In this document: positions 47,515 through 56,208 of the stretch, in pieces
Layout of the letters: each line of letters starts with the position of its first letter
Position numbering within the stretch: position 1 is the first letter of the stretch
From: Alphaproteobacteria bacterium
Lineage (GTDB): Bacteria > Pseudomonadota > Alphaproteobacteria > TMED109
Direction of reading: 5' to 3'
Assembly: GCA_030828505.1 (NCBI GenBank)
Contig: JAURCJ010000001.1
Location: 124,001 to 188,000, forward strand
Length of the DNA stretch: 64,000 nucleotides
Notes under the pieces: generated by a model
What the model was told of the DNA's origin: nothing
The model's input: only the letters and a program-made list of their open reading frames with translations
Database searches by the model: none
Translations under genes and position numbers: made by a program

Positions 47515-47995
47515 TTACAGATTTAGTTTGCTTTAATCTATAATTTTTCACTTTTTTTTCTATATTTTTATTATTTAAAGCTAATATTTGGGCTGCCATA
47601 ATTCCCGCATTACAAGCACCGGCATCACCTATTGCTAGTGTACCAACAGGAATACCTGATGGCATTTGAGCAATAGATAATAAACTATCCATTCCACTTA
47701 ATGCTTTACTCATAATTGGAACTCCTAACACGGGGATATGAGTTAAAGATGCAACCATACCTGGTAAATGTGCGGCTCCTCCTGCTCCAGCTATAATAAC
47801 TTTTATATTTTTATTTTTGGCAGACTTGGCGTACTCATAAAGTCTTTCAGGTGTTCTATGGGCAGAAACTATATTAACTTCATAAGGAACAGATAATTTA
47901 TCTAAAACTTTTACAGTCATCTTCATGGTGTCCCAATCAGATTGACTACCCATTATTACTCCTACTTTATCAGTATTCTTTTTTTGTTTTAACAT
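47495..47995 (-). CDS. purE: N5-carboxyaminoimidazole ribonucleotide mutase PurE
   Basis: PurE moves the carboxylate of N5-CAIR to give CAIR, the substrate for PurC. The 166-residue protein shows the class I motifs [10 protein letters not shown] (residues 15-24), the catalytic-histidine segment [13 protein letters not shown], and [12 protein letters not shown]. Together with PurK this is the bacterial two-enzyme route. It is divergent from pyrD across 164 bases that contain the palindrome CATTAATTAATG but no recognisable PurR site. Confidence 0.96.
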   Translation of the reverse strand: MLKQKKNTDKVGVIMGSQSDWDTMKMTVKVLDKLSVPYEVNIVSAHRTPERLYEYAKSAKNKNIKVIIAGAGGAAHLPGMVASLTHIPVLGVPIMSKALSGMDSLLSIAQMPSGIPVGTLAIGDAGACNAGIMAAQILALNNKNIEKKVKNYRLKQTKSVNEKPET

Positions 47996-48159
47996 CCGCT
48001 ATCCTTATATGATATTTTAACTAATTTATTAGGAAAGCGAAGTAATATATGCATTTTCATTAATTAATGCAAGTATATATGAATATATTTAAAAATATTT
48101 ATAGTTATATAAATTAAAAAATTATATAATTTATTAAATCTTTCAATAGAAAGCACAAA

Positions 48160-49248
48160 ATGAAATATTTAAATAACCTTTTATTAAGGTATTTTTTACA
48201 TAAATTATCACCCGAACTTGCGCACAATATTACTCTCAAACTAATCAGTAAAGGTTTGTTTTTTAATAATTCTTTAAGTAATTATAAAAATCTAAATATA
48301 AAATTAGGTAATATTAATTTTAAACACCCTGTGGGTCTTGCAGCTGGATTTGATAAGGATGGTGAAGTTTTTCATCAAATTGATAAATTAGGTTTATCTC
48401 ACACGGAAATAGGTACTATTACTCCTAAATTACAAACAGGAAATTCCAAACCAAGAGTTTTCAGACTTTCTAAGGATAACGCTATAATAAATAGACTAGG
48501 ATTTCCTAGTAAAGGTTCAGAATATGTAAAAAAACGTCTTGAAAAATATAATAATAATATTCCTCTAGGTATAAATATAGGATGTAATAAAGATACAAAA
48601 AACCAAATTAATGATTACGCAAAATTGACTGAAACTTTAGGAGAATATGCGGACTGGATTACTATTAATATTTCTTCACCAAATACCCCAGGGTTAAGAA
48701 ATATGCAAACTAATGAGTTACTACCTAAGCTATTAAGCAAAATAGATAATAAGAGAAAAATATTAGAAAATAATAAAGGTAAAGCATTACAAATTTGGTT
48801 GAAAATTTCTCCAGATTTAAATGATACTGAATTAAAAAAGATTATTGATACGTCAATAGAATATAATATTGATGCTATTTGTATCTCTAATACTACAATT
48901 AATAGGCCTTTAAAATTGAAATCTATTCATAAAAATGAAAATGGAGGACTTTCTGGTGAACCTCTCGCTTCTCAATCTACAAGAATTTTAGCAAAAGCTT
49001 ATATTCATGCTAATAATAATATTAAATTTATTGGTATTGGCGGAATTACTAATGCTAATGATGCTTATATGAAACTACTTGCTGGAGCTACTGTTTTACA
49101 AATATACACTGGTTTAGCATTTCAAGGTCCAGAATTAATTAATGATATTGTTAAAGAATTAAATATAAAAAATAAAACAAATAATATAACCAGTATAATA
49201 GGTAGTAAAGCTAATGAAATTGCAAAAGGGCTTTATCCAAATGAATAA
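48160..49248 (+). CDS. pyrD: Dihydroorotate dehydrogenase (quinone), class 2
   Basis: PyrD oxidises dihydroorotate to orotate in pyrimidine synthesis and passes electrons to ubiquinone at the inner membrane. The 362 residues include the N-terminal membrane-association helices (about 1-35), GLAAGFDKDGE, the ISSPNTPGLRNMQ loop with the class 2 catalytic serine, and the FMN-binding IGIGGITNANDA and LQIYTGLAFQGP segments. It overlaps the next gene by eight bases at ATGAATAA, the same junction sequence as def-coq9. Confidence 0.96.
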   Translation: MKYLNNLLLRYFLHKLSPELAHNITLKLISKGLFFNNSLSNYKNLNIKLGNINFKHPVGLAAGFDKDGEVFHQIDKLGLSHTEIGTITPKLQTGNSKPRVFRLSKDNAIINRLGFPSKGSEYVKKRLEKYNNNIPLGINIGCNKDTKNQINDYAKLTETLGEYADWITINISSPNTPGLRNMQTNELLPKLLSKIDNKRKILENNKGKALQIWLKISPDLNDTELKKIIDTSIEYNIDAICISNTTINRPLKLKSIHKNENGGLSGEPLASQSTRILAKAYIHANNNIKFIGIGGITNANDAYMKLLAGATVLQIYTGLAFQGPELINDIVKELNIKNKTNNITSIIGSKANEIAKGLYPNE

Positions 49249-50137
49249 TAAGGTTAATATCCCTTTCTATAATGATTTGAACTTTATGATTGATAGCTGT
49301 GAAGGCCTAATTTTAGACATATGGGGTGTATTATGGGATGGAATTACAGTTTACCCAGAAGCATTACAAACCCTTAAAAACCTAAGAAAAAACAATATCC
49401 CTATAATTTTGCTATCTAATGCACCAAGAAAATCTGAAATAGTTGCCCAAAAATTAGATAATATTGGTATTCAACCAGACTTATACGAAAAGATTATATC
49501 GTCTGGTGATGTATGTAGAAATGAACTTATAACTAATAACAATTTAGTTACTGGCTCAAAATATCATTTTATCGGATTAAAAGAAGACAATGATTTACTT
49601 GAAAATACTAAATTTAAGGAAACAACATCACCTCAAAATGCAGATTTTGTTCTTGCTACTGGTCCCCGTAATTTTGATGATAGCTTAGAATTATATTTTT
49701 CTGAGTTACAAGAATGCTTGGATAATCAATTAACTATGATTTGTGCAAATCCGGATAAAATTGTTGTAAGACAAACAGGAAAAAAAATTTTTTGTGCTGG
49801 AGCTATTGCAGAAATCTATAAAAATATGGGCGGAAATATTCTACAATTTGGAAAACCATATAAAAAAGTTTTTGATGAAGCTTTAAAGCACTTAAAAAAA
49901 CTATCTCCAAATATAAATATAGATAATATTTCAATTATTGGAGATGGATTAGAAACAGATATTAAAGGAGGAAATTCTGTTAATATCAATACTATATTAA
50001 TTACTAGTGGTATTTTATCTCATACACTTAATATCAAATATGGAGAAAAACCAAACCTAGATGAATTGAATAAAATTATTTATTCCTCAAATCATTTTCC
50101 TACTGCAGCTGTTAATATTTTTAAATTATCTCATTAA
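49241..50137 (+). CDS. HAD-superfamily sugar-phosphatase-like hydrolase (TIGR01459 type)
   Basis: This HAD class IIA hydrolase (299 residues from this start) has motif I LILDIWGVLWDG, with nucleophile Asp26 and acid/base in DIWGV form, motif II ILLSNAPRKS, and motif [12 protein letters not shown] with IIGDGLETDIKGG. The DxWGVLxDG form marks the alphaproteobacterial subfamily often found beside other housekeeping genes; its substrate is not established. Translation is probably coupled to pyrD through the eight-base overlap. An earlier in-frame start (49214) would extend further into pyrD and is less likely. Confidence 0.82.
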   Translation: MNNKVNIPFYNDLNFMIDSCEGLILDIWGVLWDGITVYPEALQTLKNLRKNNIPIILLSNAPRKSEIVAQKLDNIGIQPDLYEKIISSGDVCRNELITNNNLVTGSKYHFIGLKEDNDLLENTKFKETTSPQNADFVLATGPRNFDDSLELYFSELQECLDNQLTMICANPDKIVVRQTGKKIFCAGAIAEIYKNMGGNILQFGKPYKKVFDEALKHLKKLSPNINIDNISIIGDGLETDIKGGNSVNINTILITSGILSHTLNIKYGEKPNLDELNKIIYSSNHFPTAAVNIFKLSH

Positions 50138-50152
50138 AACCTAATAATAATA

Positions 50153-50181
50153 TTGACTTTAGAAACACAATTAATTAGAAC
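50153..50181 (+). promoter_or_regulatory. Candidate sigma70-type promoter for the Y-family polymerase
   Basis: TTGACT is followed after exactly 17 bases by TAGAAC, placing a start site near 50188, about 20 bases before the ATG at 50210. The -35 matches five of six consensus bases. No LexA-type site was recognised around it. If functional, it rules out the longer TTG-started form of the protein. Confidence 0.4.
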
Positions 50182-50209
50182 AAAACATGAACAAAATTTA
50201 GGTGTTAAA

Positions 50210-51463
50210 ATGGAATTAAATTGGCTTTATTTAGATCTAAATAGCTATTTTGCAAGTGTTGAACAACAACTACAGCCAAAATTACAAAACAAACCAGTTG
50301 CAATAGTTCCAACAATGACTGATGCAACATGTGCTATAGCTGCAAGCTATGAGGCCAAAGCCTATGGAGTTAAAACTGGAACTATGATTTACGAGGCAAA
50401 AAAAATATGTCCTAAACTAATATGTGTTCAAGCCAACCATGAAAACTATGTTAAATACCATCATATAATATTAGCAGAAATAGGTAGGCATATCCCAATA
50501 GAAATTATTTCCTCTATAGACGAAGTTGCGTGTAAATTAATTGGTAGTCAAAAAGATGAAGAACAGGCACGCAAAATTGCGAAGAATATTAAAATAGGTA
50601 TAAAAAATAATGTTGGTCAATATATACGTTGTTCCATAGGTATTGCACCCAACAGATTTCTAGCAAAAACTGCCAGTAATTTAGAAAAACCTAATGGTTT
50701 ACAAGTGCTTTACAGCAAAGATATTCCTGATCGTATTAAACACTTTAAACTTTCTGACCTTACAGGAATAGGTAAAGCGATGGAATATCGATTAAATAGA
50801 TCAGGAATTTTATCTATTCAAGAACTATATAATATATCCCCCAAACATATGAGAAAAATTTGGGGCAACGTTCAAGGAGAAAAATTTTGGTATATGTTAA
50901 GAGGAAAAGAAATTGCAGATATAAAAACAGAAAGAAAAACTATAGGACATAGTCATGTATTAGAACCTAAATGGAGACTAATAGAATTAGCTGAAAAAGT
51001 TATGATTCGCTTATTATTAAAAGCAGCTAGTCGATTAAGAAGAATGGATTATTATTGTAGCTGTTTATCTCTCAGTATAAGAACAGAAAAAAACATAAAA
51101 CTAGTAGGAAAAAGTAAATTTTATAGAGCTTGTGATAATAATAAATTACAGGAAGAAGCTACAAAAATATGGAGTCAATTAACTAAAAAAAAAGAATTTA
51201 AGCAAATAAAAAAAATAAGTATTACACTATATAACCTCAAAAAAAAATCTGATTTACATCCTGAGTTATTTCAAAGTTCTAATAAAAAAATTACTTTAAA
51301 TACAAATCGTTTTGAAACACTATCAAACACTATGGATAATATTAATACTCGTTTTGGCAGAGATAGTATAACATTAGGAGGATTGCCAAATAAAATAAAA
51401 TCTTTTTCTGGAACAAGAATAGCTTTTACTAGAATTCCTGATAAACAAGAATTCTATGAATAA
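50210..51463 (+). CDS. Y-family DNA polymerase (DinB/Pol IV-like)
   Basis: This is a translesion polymerase of 417 residues. Catalytic acids are visible: Asp9 in YLDLNSYFASVEQQ and Asp104-Glu105 in SSIDEVACKL, with the SIGIAPNRFLAKTAS and DLTGIGKAMEYRL (helix-hairpin-helix) segments of the thumb. The usual first motif DMDxFFA reads DLNSYFA, so the second acidic residue of that motif is Asn, as seen in some alphaproteobacterial DinB-like proteins. A TTG at 50153 would add 19 residues but coincides with a good promoter, so the ATG is preferred. There is no imuAB or dnaE2 neighbour. Confidence 0.88.
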   Translation: MELNWLYLDLNSYFASVEQQLQPKLQNKPVAIVPTMTDATCAIAASYEAKAYGVKTGTMIYEAKKICPKLICVQANHENYVKYHHIILAEIGRHIPIEIISSIDEVACKLIGSQKDEEQARKIAKNIKIGIKNNVGQYIRCSIGIAPNRFLAKTASNLEKPNGLQVLYSKDIPDRIKHFKLSDLTGIGKAMEYRLNRSGILSIQELYNISPKHMRKIWGNVQGEKFWYMLRGKEIADIKTERKTIGHSHVLEPKWRLIELAEKVMIRLLLKAASRLRRMDYYCSCLSLSIRTEKNIKLVGKSKFYRACDNNKLQEEATKIWSQLTKKKEFKQIKKISITLYNLKKKSDLHPELFQSSNKKITLNTNRFETLSNTMDNINTRFGRDSITLGGLPNKIKSFSGTRIAFTRIPDKQEFYE

Positions 51464-51468
51464 AAAAA

Positions 51469-52194
51469 TTATTTACGGAAACGAATCCTAATAGGTTTTT
51501 CTTTAACTTTAGCTCTAGGCTTTTGAAAAATACCAATATTAGGTTTTTTTAGTATAGGACCCAATACCATTCCAGCAAAAAAACCTCCTAAATGAGCAAA
51601 CCAAGCTACGCCTGGAGAGCTTGGATTGGAAATACTAGCACTAATAATTTGCCCTAAAATCCAAACACCTAAAAGTAAAATAGCCGGAAGTCTAAGAAAG
51701 GTAATAAATATTCCTAAAAATACAAAAGTTCTAATTTTTGCTCTCGGATAGAAAATTAAATACGCACCTAAAACACCAGAAACTGCACCACTAGCCCCAA
51801 TCATAGGAATAGTACTATCAGGAGCTGATATTATTTGAGAAAATGCTGCAACTAATCCACAGCTTAAATAAAAAATAATGAAACGTATATGACCTAAGGC
51901 TCCTTCTATATTATCTCCAAATATCCAAAGATAAAGCATATTCCCAGCTAGATGCATAAAACCTCCATGCAAAAACATGGATGTAAATAATGTAAAAATT
52001 GAAATTAATGGTCCAACTTGCTCCATCTTTCCTAAAAATGCTGCTGGAGTTAATCCAAAACTTAATATTATTTCATTACTCTCTTGATAACCTAGACCAG
52101 TCTGCCAAAACCAAATCATCACACAAACAGATATTGTGGCAACTACTAATAAAGGTTTACCTAATGCAGGATTATCATCATATATAGGTATCAT
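51469..52194 (-). CDS. Rhomboid-family intramembrane serine protease
   Basis: This 241-residue integral membrane protein has six to seven membrane segments. It carries the rhomboid catalytic dyad: Ser135 in IGASGAVSG and His201 in FAHLGGFFAG. The HGGFMHLAGNMLYLWIFG loop (about 76-93) is also typical. Such proteases cut transmembrane substrates inside the bilayer; the substrate is not predictable. The C-terminal about 20 residues are basic and disordered. It is convergent with the polymerase gene and precedes the DUF3365 gene's stop on the same strand by 12 bases. Confidence 0.92.
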   Translation of the reverse strand: MIPIYDDNPALGKPLLVVATISVCVMIWFWQTGLGYQESNEIILSFGLTPAAFLGKMEQVGPLISIFTLFTSMFLHGGFMHLAGNMLYLWIFGDNIEGALGHIRFIIFYLSCGLVAAFSQIISAPDSTIPMIGASGAVSGVLGAYLIFYPRAKIRTFVFLGIFITFLRLPAILLLGVWILGQIISASISNPSSPGVAWFAHLGGFFAGMVLGPILKKPNIGIFQKPRAKVKEKPIRIRFRK

Positions 52195-52206
52195 AATTTT
52201 TTCACT

Positions 52207-52773
52207 TTAATTAGATATAGGTATTTTAACAGAAAAAGCTCCTCTAATATCACCCTTTTCATAATTATAAGCTCTATCATCTGGGTACAATTCTATGATT
52301 TTACTAACTACTTTTGGATCTCTATTTGAGCCATGGCAAGTTAAGCAAGCTTTAATCGTAGGTATTGCTTTAATATATCTATAAAATATTTTATTATTTT
52401 CTGCATAAATATCTTGATAATAAAGAGTTGCTATTTTTTCTCCATTTTGTTTTCTCTGTTCAAAACTATTTAAAACATCTATTTCCCATTTATCTGGCAT
52501 ATTACTTTTATTTCTTAATTTTAAACTTGTGCGTTTTATAGAAATCTCATTTAAATTTGATATATCACTAGTAATTTCTAGAGCAGCAATATTACAATAT
52601 TCTATTGCTGCTATCGGGCCTGATTCTTTAAGAACTGATTTTAGAGATTTTTTTAAACTAAAAGCTAGTTCTTTAATGACAGTTTTACTTTTGTCTTCAT
52701 ATACTAATAAATCATTTGCATATGAAAAATTCTTTAATAAAAAAAGAATAAAAATAATTCTAAATAATATCAT
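52207..52773 (-). CDS. Exported mono-haem DUF3365-family protein
   Basis: The 188-residue protein has a Sec signal (about residues 1-20). It has one c-type haem motif, CLTCHG, near residue 146, preceded by the YIKAIPTIKACLTCHGS context typical of DUF3365 (Tll0287-like) proteins. It also shows AIEYCNIAALEIT, another conserved part of the family, and the late FSVKIPI segment. The family is thought to sense redox state or gas in the periplasm, often as the sensory part of larger proteins; here it stands alone. It lies upstream of the rhomboid gene on the same strand and diverges from the aldo-keto reductase. Confidence 0.83.
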   Translation of the reverse strand: MILFRIIFILFLLKNFSYANDLLVYEDKSKTVIKELAFSLKKSLKSVLKESGPIAAIEYCNIAALEITSDISNLNEISIKRTSLKLRNKSNMPDKWEIDVLNSFEQRKQNGEKIATLYYQDIYAENNKIFYRYIKAIPTIKACLTCHGSNRDPKVVSKIIELYPDDRAYNYEKGDIRGAFSVKIPISN

Positions 52774-52877
52774 AGCACACCTCTATTTCTATATAAAAAA
52801 GAATATATATATTATAAAAAAATGCATCATTTTATATAATTATACAAATATATACTAACTAGTAATTATAAATGAAA

Positions 52878-52907
52878 TTGACGCATGCAATAAAATAAAC
52901 GTAGAAT
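52878..52907 (+). promoter_or_regulatory. Candidate promoter for the aldo-keto reductase gene
   Basis: TTGACG is followed after 18 bases by TAGAAT, with a start site predicted near 52914, about 24 bases before the ATG. Both hexamers match five of six consensus positions, making this the clearest promoter-like site in the window. Confidence 0.5.
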
Positions 52908-52937
52908 ATTGCTCTTATAATTATTTAAGGAAATATA

Positions 52938-53921
52938 ATGCAATATGTACGTTTTGGTAAATCAGGCCTTAAAGTATCCAAAATTTGTTTTGGAACAATG
53001 ATGTTTGCAATGCAAAAAGGTTGGAGAAATTATGCTTTAGGAAAAAAAGAAGCTACCCCAGTCTTTAAGTATGCTTTAGAATCTGGAATAAATTTTTTTG
53101 ATACTGCCGATATATATTCAAATGGTTCATGTGAAAAAGTTACAGGACAGCTTCTTAGAGAAATGTCAAATAGAGATGAAATTGTATTAGCTACAAAAGT
53201 TTATAATCCTATGGGTAAAAGTCCAAATCAAAAAGGCCTATCTAGAAAATACATCTTTAATGCAATAGATGCATCTCTATCAAGACTTAAAATGGATTAT
53301 GTTGATTTATATATCATTCATAGATGGGATTATGATACCCCTATAGAAGAAACTATGGAAGCTTTGCACGATGTAGTTAAATCAGGTAAGGCCAGATATA
53401 TTGGTGCCTCAAGCATGTTTGCTTGGCAACTGGCTAAAGCTCAAGAAACTGCGGAAAAAAATGGATGGACAAAATTTATTTCTATGCAAAATCATTTAAA
53501 TTTAATTTACAGAGAAGAAGAAAGAGAAATGATACCACTTTGTTTAAATGATAATTTAGCTATTACTCCTTGGAGCCCACTTGCAAGAGGTTTTTTAGCA
53601 GGGAACCGAACTAAAAATGGAGGAGGAAAAACTGACAGAGCTAAAAATGATGTGCTTGCCGATGATTACTATTATAATAAAGCTGATTTTAAAATTTTAG
53701 ATTCTGTTAAAAAAGTAGCTGAACAAGAAAATAGACAGCCTGTTGAAGTTGCTCTTGCTTGGCTATTACAAAAAAAAGGAATTACTGCTCCAATAATTGG
53801 GCCTGGAAAATTAACACAACTAAAGACTCTACTAAATAGTATGACTTTACAATTATCTAAAAAACAAATTTTATCTCTAGAAAAACATTACCAGCCAAAA
53901 AATATATCAGGACACATATAA
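52938..53921 (+). CDS. Aldo/keto reductase
   Basis: This NADPH-dependent oxidoreductase of the AKR superfamily has 327 residues. The catalytic tetrad is visible: Asp55 and Tyr60 in FFDTADIY, Lys87 in LATKVYN, and His128 in LYIIHRWD. The DTPIEETMEALHDVVKSGK segment and the C-terminal ARGFLAGN and ITAPIIGPGK loops are those of the YhdN/Tas-like branch, which reduces small aldehydes and ketones. AAGG stands about 7 bases before the ATG. It is followed after 28 bases by a dienelactone hydrolase-like gene. Confidence 0.92.
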   Translation: MQYVRFGKSGLKVSKICFGTMMFAMQKGWRNYALGKKEATPVFKYALESGINFFDTADIYSNGSCEKVTGQLLREMSNRDEIVLATKVYNPMGKSPNQKGLSRKYIFNAIDASLSRLKMDYVDLYIIHRWDYDTPIEETMEALHDVVKSGKARYIGASSMFAWQLAKAQETAEKNGWTKFISMQNHLNLIYREEEREMIPLCLNDNLAITPWSPLARGFLAGNRTKNGGGKTDRAKNDVLADDYYYNKADFKILDSVKKVAEQENRQPVEVALAWLLQKKGITAPIIGPGKLTQLKTLLNSMTLQLSKKQILSLEKHYQPKNISGHI

Positions 53922-53949
53922 AATTAATAATTAAACTAAGGGAAATATT

Positions 53950-54696
53950 ATGATTGAAAATTTTATTAATATTGAGACTGAAGACGGTCAAATGGATACT
54001 TTTGAAGTTTTTCCTGATGAAGGAGGTCCATTTCCAGCAATTATTATTTATATGGATGCTCCTGCCATAAGAGAAGAACTTAGAGATATGGCCAGAAGAT
54101 TAGCTACTATGGGATATTATGTATTACTTCCAAATTTATTCTATAGAGTAGGTAAAGAGGGAAATTACCCATTTACATTTGCAAAAATCAGAGAAGATAA
54201 AAGTCACTTTACAGCTATGATAAAAACTATGGATAATACCACAAATGAATTAATAGTATCTGATACTAAATATATTCTAAATTTTTTAGATAATAAGAAA
54301 AATATATCCCACCATGGCTATGGAGCTGTTGGATATTGTATGAGCGGACAATATATAGTGTCTATAGCCTCTAAATATAACTCTAAATTTTCAGCACTTG
54401 CTTCATTTTATGGAGTTAAAATCATGACAAACAAAGAGGACTCTCCTCACTTAGGGGCAAAAAAAATAAAAGCTAATCTTTACTTAGCTTTTGCTGAAAA
54501 AGATAGCTGGGTCGATGACCAAGCATTAAAAAATATACGAGAACATTTTGAAAAAAATACTAAAAATTTTAAAATGGAAATTTTCAAAGGTACAGAACAC
54601 GGATTTGCTTTTCCAGACAGGCATACATACCATAAAAAAGGCGCTGAAACTCATTGGTTAAGAATAAATAACTTATTTAAAAAATCTCTTAAATAA
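53950..54696 (+). CDS. Dienelactone hydrolase family protein
   Basis: This is a cytoplasmic alpha/beta hydrolase of 248 residues. The nucleophile is cysteine, Cys130 in GYCMSG, the mark of dienelactone hydrolases, with Asp185 (in AEKDSWV) and His218 (in EHGFAFPDR). The classical enzyme opens 4-carboxymethylene-butenolide in chloroaromatic breakdown. Many members act on other esters or lactones, and no chlorocatechol genes are near, so the substrate is open. AAGGGAAA precedes the ATG. It converges on the GST-like gene, with 7 bases between. Confidence 0.88.
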   Translation: MIENFINIETEDGQMDTFEVFPDEGGPFPAIIIYMDAPAIREELRDMARRLATMGYYVLLPNLFYRVGKEGNYPFTFAKIREDKSHFTAMIKTMDNTTNELIVSDTKYILNFLDNKKNISHHGYGAVGYCMSGQYIVSIASKYNSKFSALASFYGVKIMTNKEDSPHLGAKKIKANLYLAFAEKDSWVDDQALKNIREHFEKNTKNFKMEIFKGTEHGFAFPDRHTYHKKGAETHWLRINNLFKKSLK

Positions 54697-54703
54697 ATAT
54701 ATG

Positions 54704-55354
54704 TTATTCAGCATCTGGTTGATTCTTGGGTAAAGCTTTTTGAAAAGAACTAATAGTTAAGCAGTTTTCATATATACTATTTATCTTAGGGTATTTAGAT
54801 AAATCTATACCAAACCTAGTATTATTTACAACTTGAGAAAAAAGGCAAATATCAGCTATAGTCGGTGTATCACCAAAACAATAAGCACCTGTATCATGAT
54901 CTCTACCTAACACTTTTTCAAGAGGCTCAAATGCCTTATGAACCCATCTTGAAAACCAAGATTTTATTTTTTCTTCCGTCGCGTTAAAGTCATCTTTTAA
55001 ATGATTTAAAACATGAAGATTATTTAATGGGTGAATTTCTAATGCTATTGCATAAGCCATAGACCTAACTTTTGCTTTTTCAATGGGGTTTAAAGGTAAA
55101 ATTGATGGTGTAGGATATACTTCATCTAAATATTCTAAAATAGCTAAAGATTGATTTAAAATAATTCCTGAAGGAAATTTCAAAGTTGGTAATAACCCAT
55201 ATGGGTTTATTTGTAAGTAATCATCTTTTTTATGCTCTTCTTTTCTTAAATGTAACGCTATATAATCATAGTCTATACCCTTAAGATTTAGGGCAATACG
55301 TACTCTTACAGAAGTGGAACTTCTAAAATAATTATAAAGTATAGGTTTTTCTAT
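54704..55354 (-). CDS. Zeta-class glutathione S-transferase (maleylacetoacetate/maleylpyruvate isomerase-like)
   Basis: The thioredoxin-like N-terminal domain shows the zeta signature YFRSSTSVRVRIALNLKG, with the catalytic Ser pair, followed by INPYGLLPTLKF and the glutathione-binding LNQSLAILEYLDEVYP. Zeta GSTs isomerise maleylacetoacetate or maleylpyruvate with glutathione. The ATG used has GGAG six bases upstream. An earlier ATG at 55369 overlaps the stop of the preceding FAH gene by one base and would add five residues. It is paired with a fumarylpyruvate-hydrolase-like gene, the next enzyme of the same pathway. Confidence 0.9.
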   Translation of the reverse strand: MEKPILYNYFRSSTSVRVRIALNLKGIDYDYIALHLRKEEHKKDDYLQINPYGLLPTLKFPSGIILNQSLAILEYLDEVYPTPSILPLNPIEKAKVRSMAYAIALEIHPLNNLHVLNHLKDDFNATEEKIKSWFSRWVHKAFEPLEKVLGRDHDTGAYCFGDTPTIADICLFSQVVNNTRFGIDLSKYPKINSIYENCLTISSFQKALPKNQPDAE

Positions 55355-55368
55355 CATAGCTGACTCCA

Positions 55369-56070
55369 TTACGAAATTTCTATACTTATTTCGCCTACAC
55401 CCTCAATACCTCCAATAATTTTATCGCCTTTACTTATTGGTCCTACCCCTTCTGGAGTCCCAGTATATATTAAGTCCCCCGGTTTAAGCGTCATAGTCTT
55501 TGATAAAATTGAAATCATTTCTGGAACAGACCATATTAATTTTTTTATATTTGAATCTTGTTTAATTATGTCATTTACACTTAACCATATTCTAGCATTG
55601 TCAGGATGACCTATTTTAGAGACTGGAGATAAAGAGCTAATTATTGCAGAATTGTCAAATCCTTTTCCTAATTCCCATGGTCGCCCTTTATCCTTTGCCG
55701 CTTTTTGTAAATCTCTTCTAGTTAGATCTATTCCTGCCCCATAACCCCAAATAGCACTTAAAGCTTCATCTGCTTCAATATTTGAAGCAATCTTTCCTAT
55801 AGCTACTACCATCTCCATTTCATAATGAAAATTATTTGTTTGAGGAGGATAAGGAATTTGAATATTTAAACCTCTATCTGCATTTACAATCGCATCTGAA
55901 GGTTTAGCAAAGAAAAATGGAGGCTCTCTAGACGGATCTCGCCCCATTTCTATAGCATGTGCAACATAATTAGCACCCACACAAAGAATCCTTCTTACCG
56001 GAAATTTATCATTGCTATCTAATATATTACAAATAGTAGTTGATGGTTGAAAAACAAAACTGGTTGGCAT
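55369..56070 (-). CDS. Fumarylacetoacetate hydrolase-family protein (fumarylpyruvate hydrolase-like)
   Basis: The 233-residue protein has the FAH fold. FPVRRILCVGANYVAHAIEM near residue 23 and the EPPFFFAKPSDA loop resemble fumarylpyruvate hydrolases such as NagK. Metal-binding residues appear in FHYEMEMVVAIG (Glu pair) and GYGAGIDLTRRDLQ. The end TGTPEGVGPI is family standard. It would cleave fumarylpyruvate to fumarate and pyruvate, the last step of gentisate breakdown. It is translationally coupled to the zeta-GST gene. No gentisate dioxygenase is in the window. Confidence 0.88.
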   Translation of the reverse strand: MPTSFVFQPSTTICNILDSNDKFPVRRILCVGANYVAHAIEMGRDPSREPPFFFAKPSDAIVNADRGLNIQIPYPPQTNNFHYEMEMVVAIGKIASNIEADEALSAIWGYGAGIDLTRRDLQKAAKDKGRPWELGKGFDNSAIISSLSPVSKIGHPDNARIWLSVNDIIKQDSNIKKLIWSVPEMISILSKTMTLKPGDLIYTGTPEGVGPISKGDKIIGGIEGVGEISIEIS

Positions 56071-56208
56071 TTTTTACCCCTCTCAATTTATAAGCTTTAT
56101 TATTTTAGAAAAAATATTTAAAAATATTTATATTCAAAAAATTAAAAAAAGTCATTTTTTATGATATACTACTACAATAAAATATTAAATTAATACTATG
56201 GATTCATT

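Noticed and set aside
48056-48075. CATTAATTAATG palindrome between purE and pyrD as a purine operator
   Set aside because: The sequence does not resemble known PurR-type sites and such palindromes are frequent in sequence of this composition.
50153-50209. N-terminal extension of the Y-family polymerase from TTG
   Set aside because: The stretch contains a promoter-like sequence and no conserved residues; conserved sequence starts at the ATG at 50210.
56201-56205. GANTC site (GATTC) just before the M20 amidohydrolase start as a GcrA/CcrM target
   Set aside because: GANTC is expected about once per 400 bases at this composition, so a single site carries no weight.
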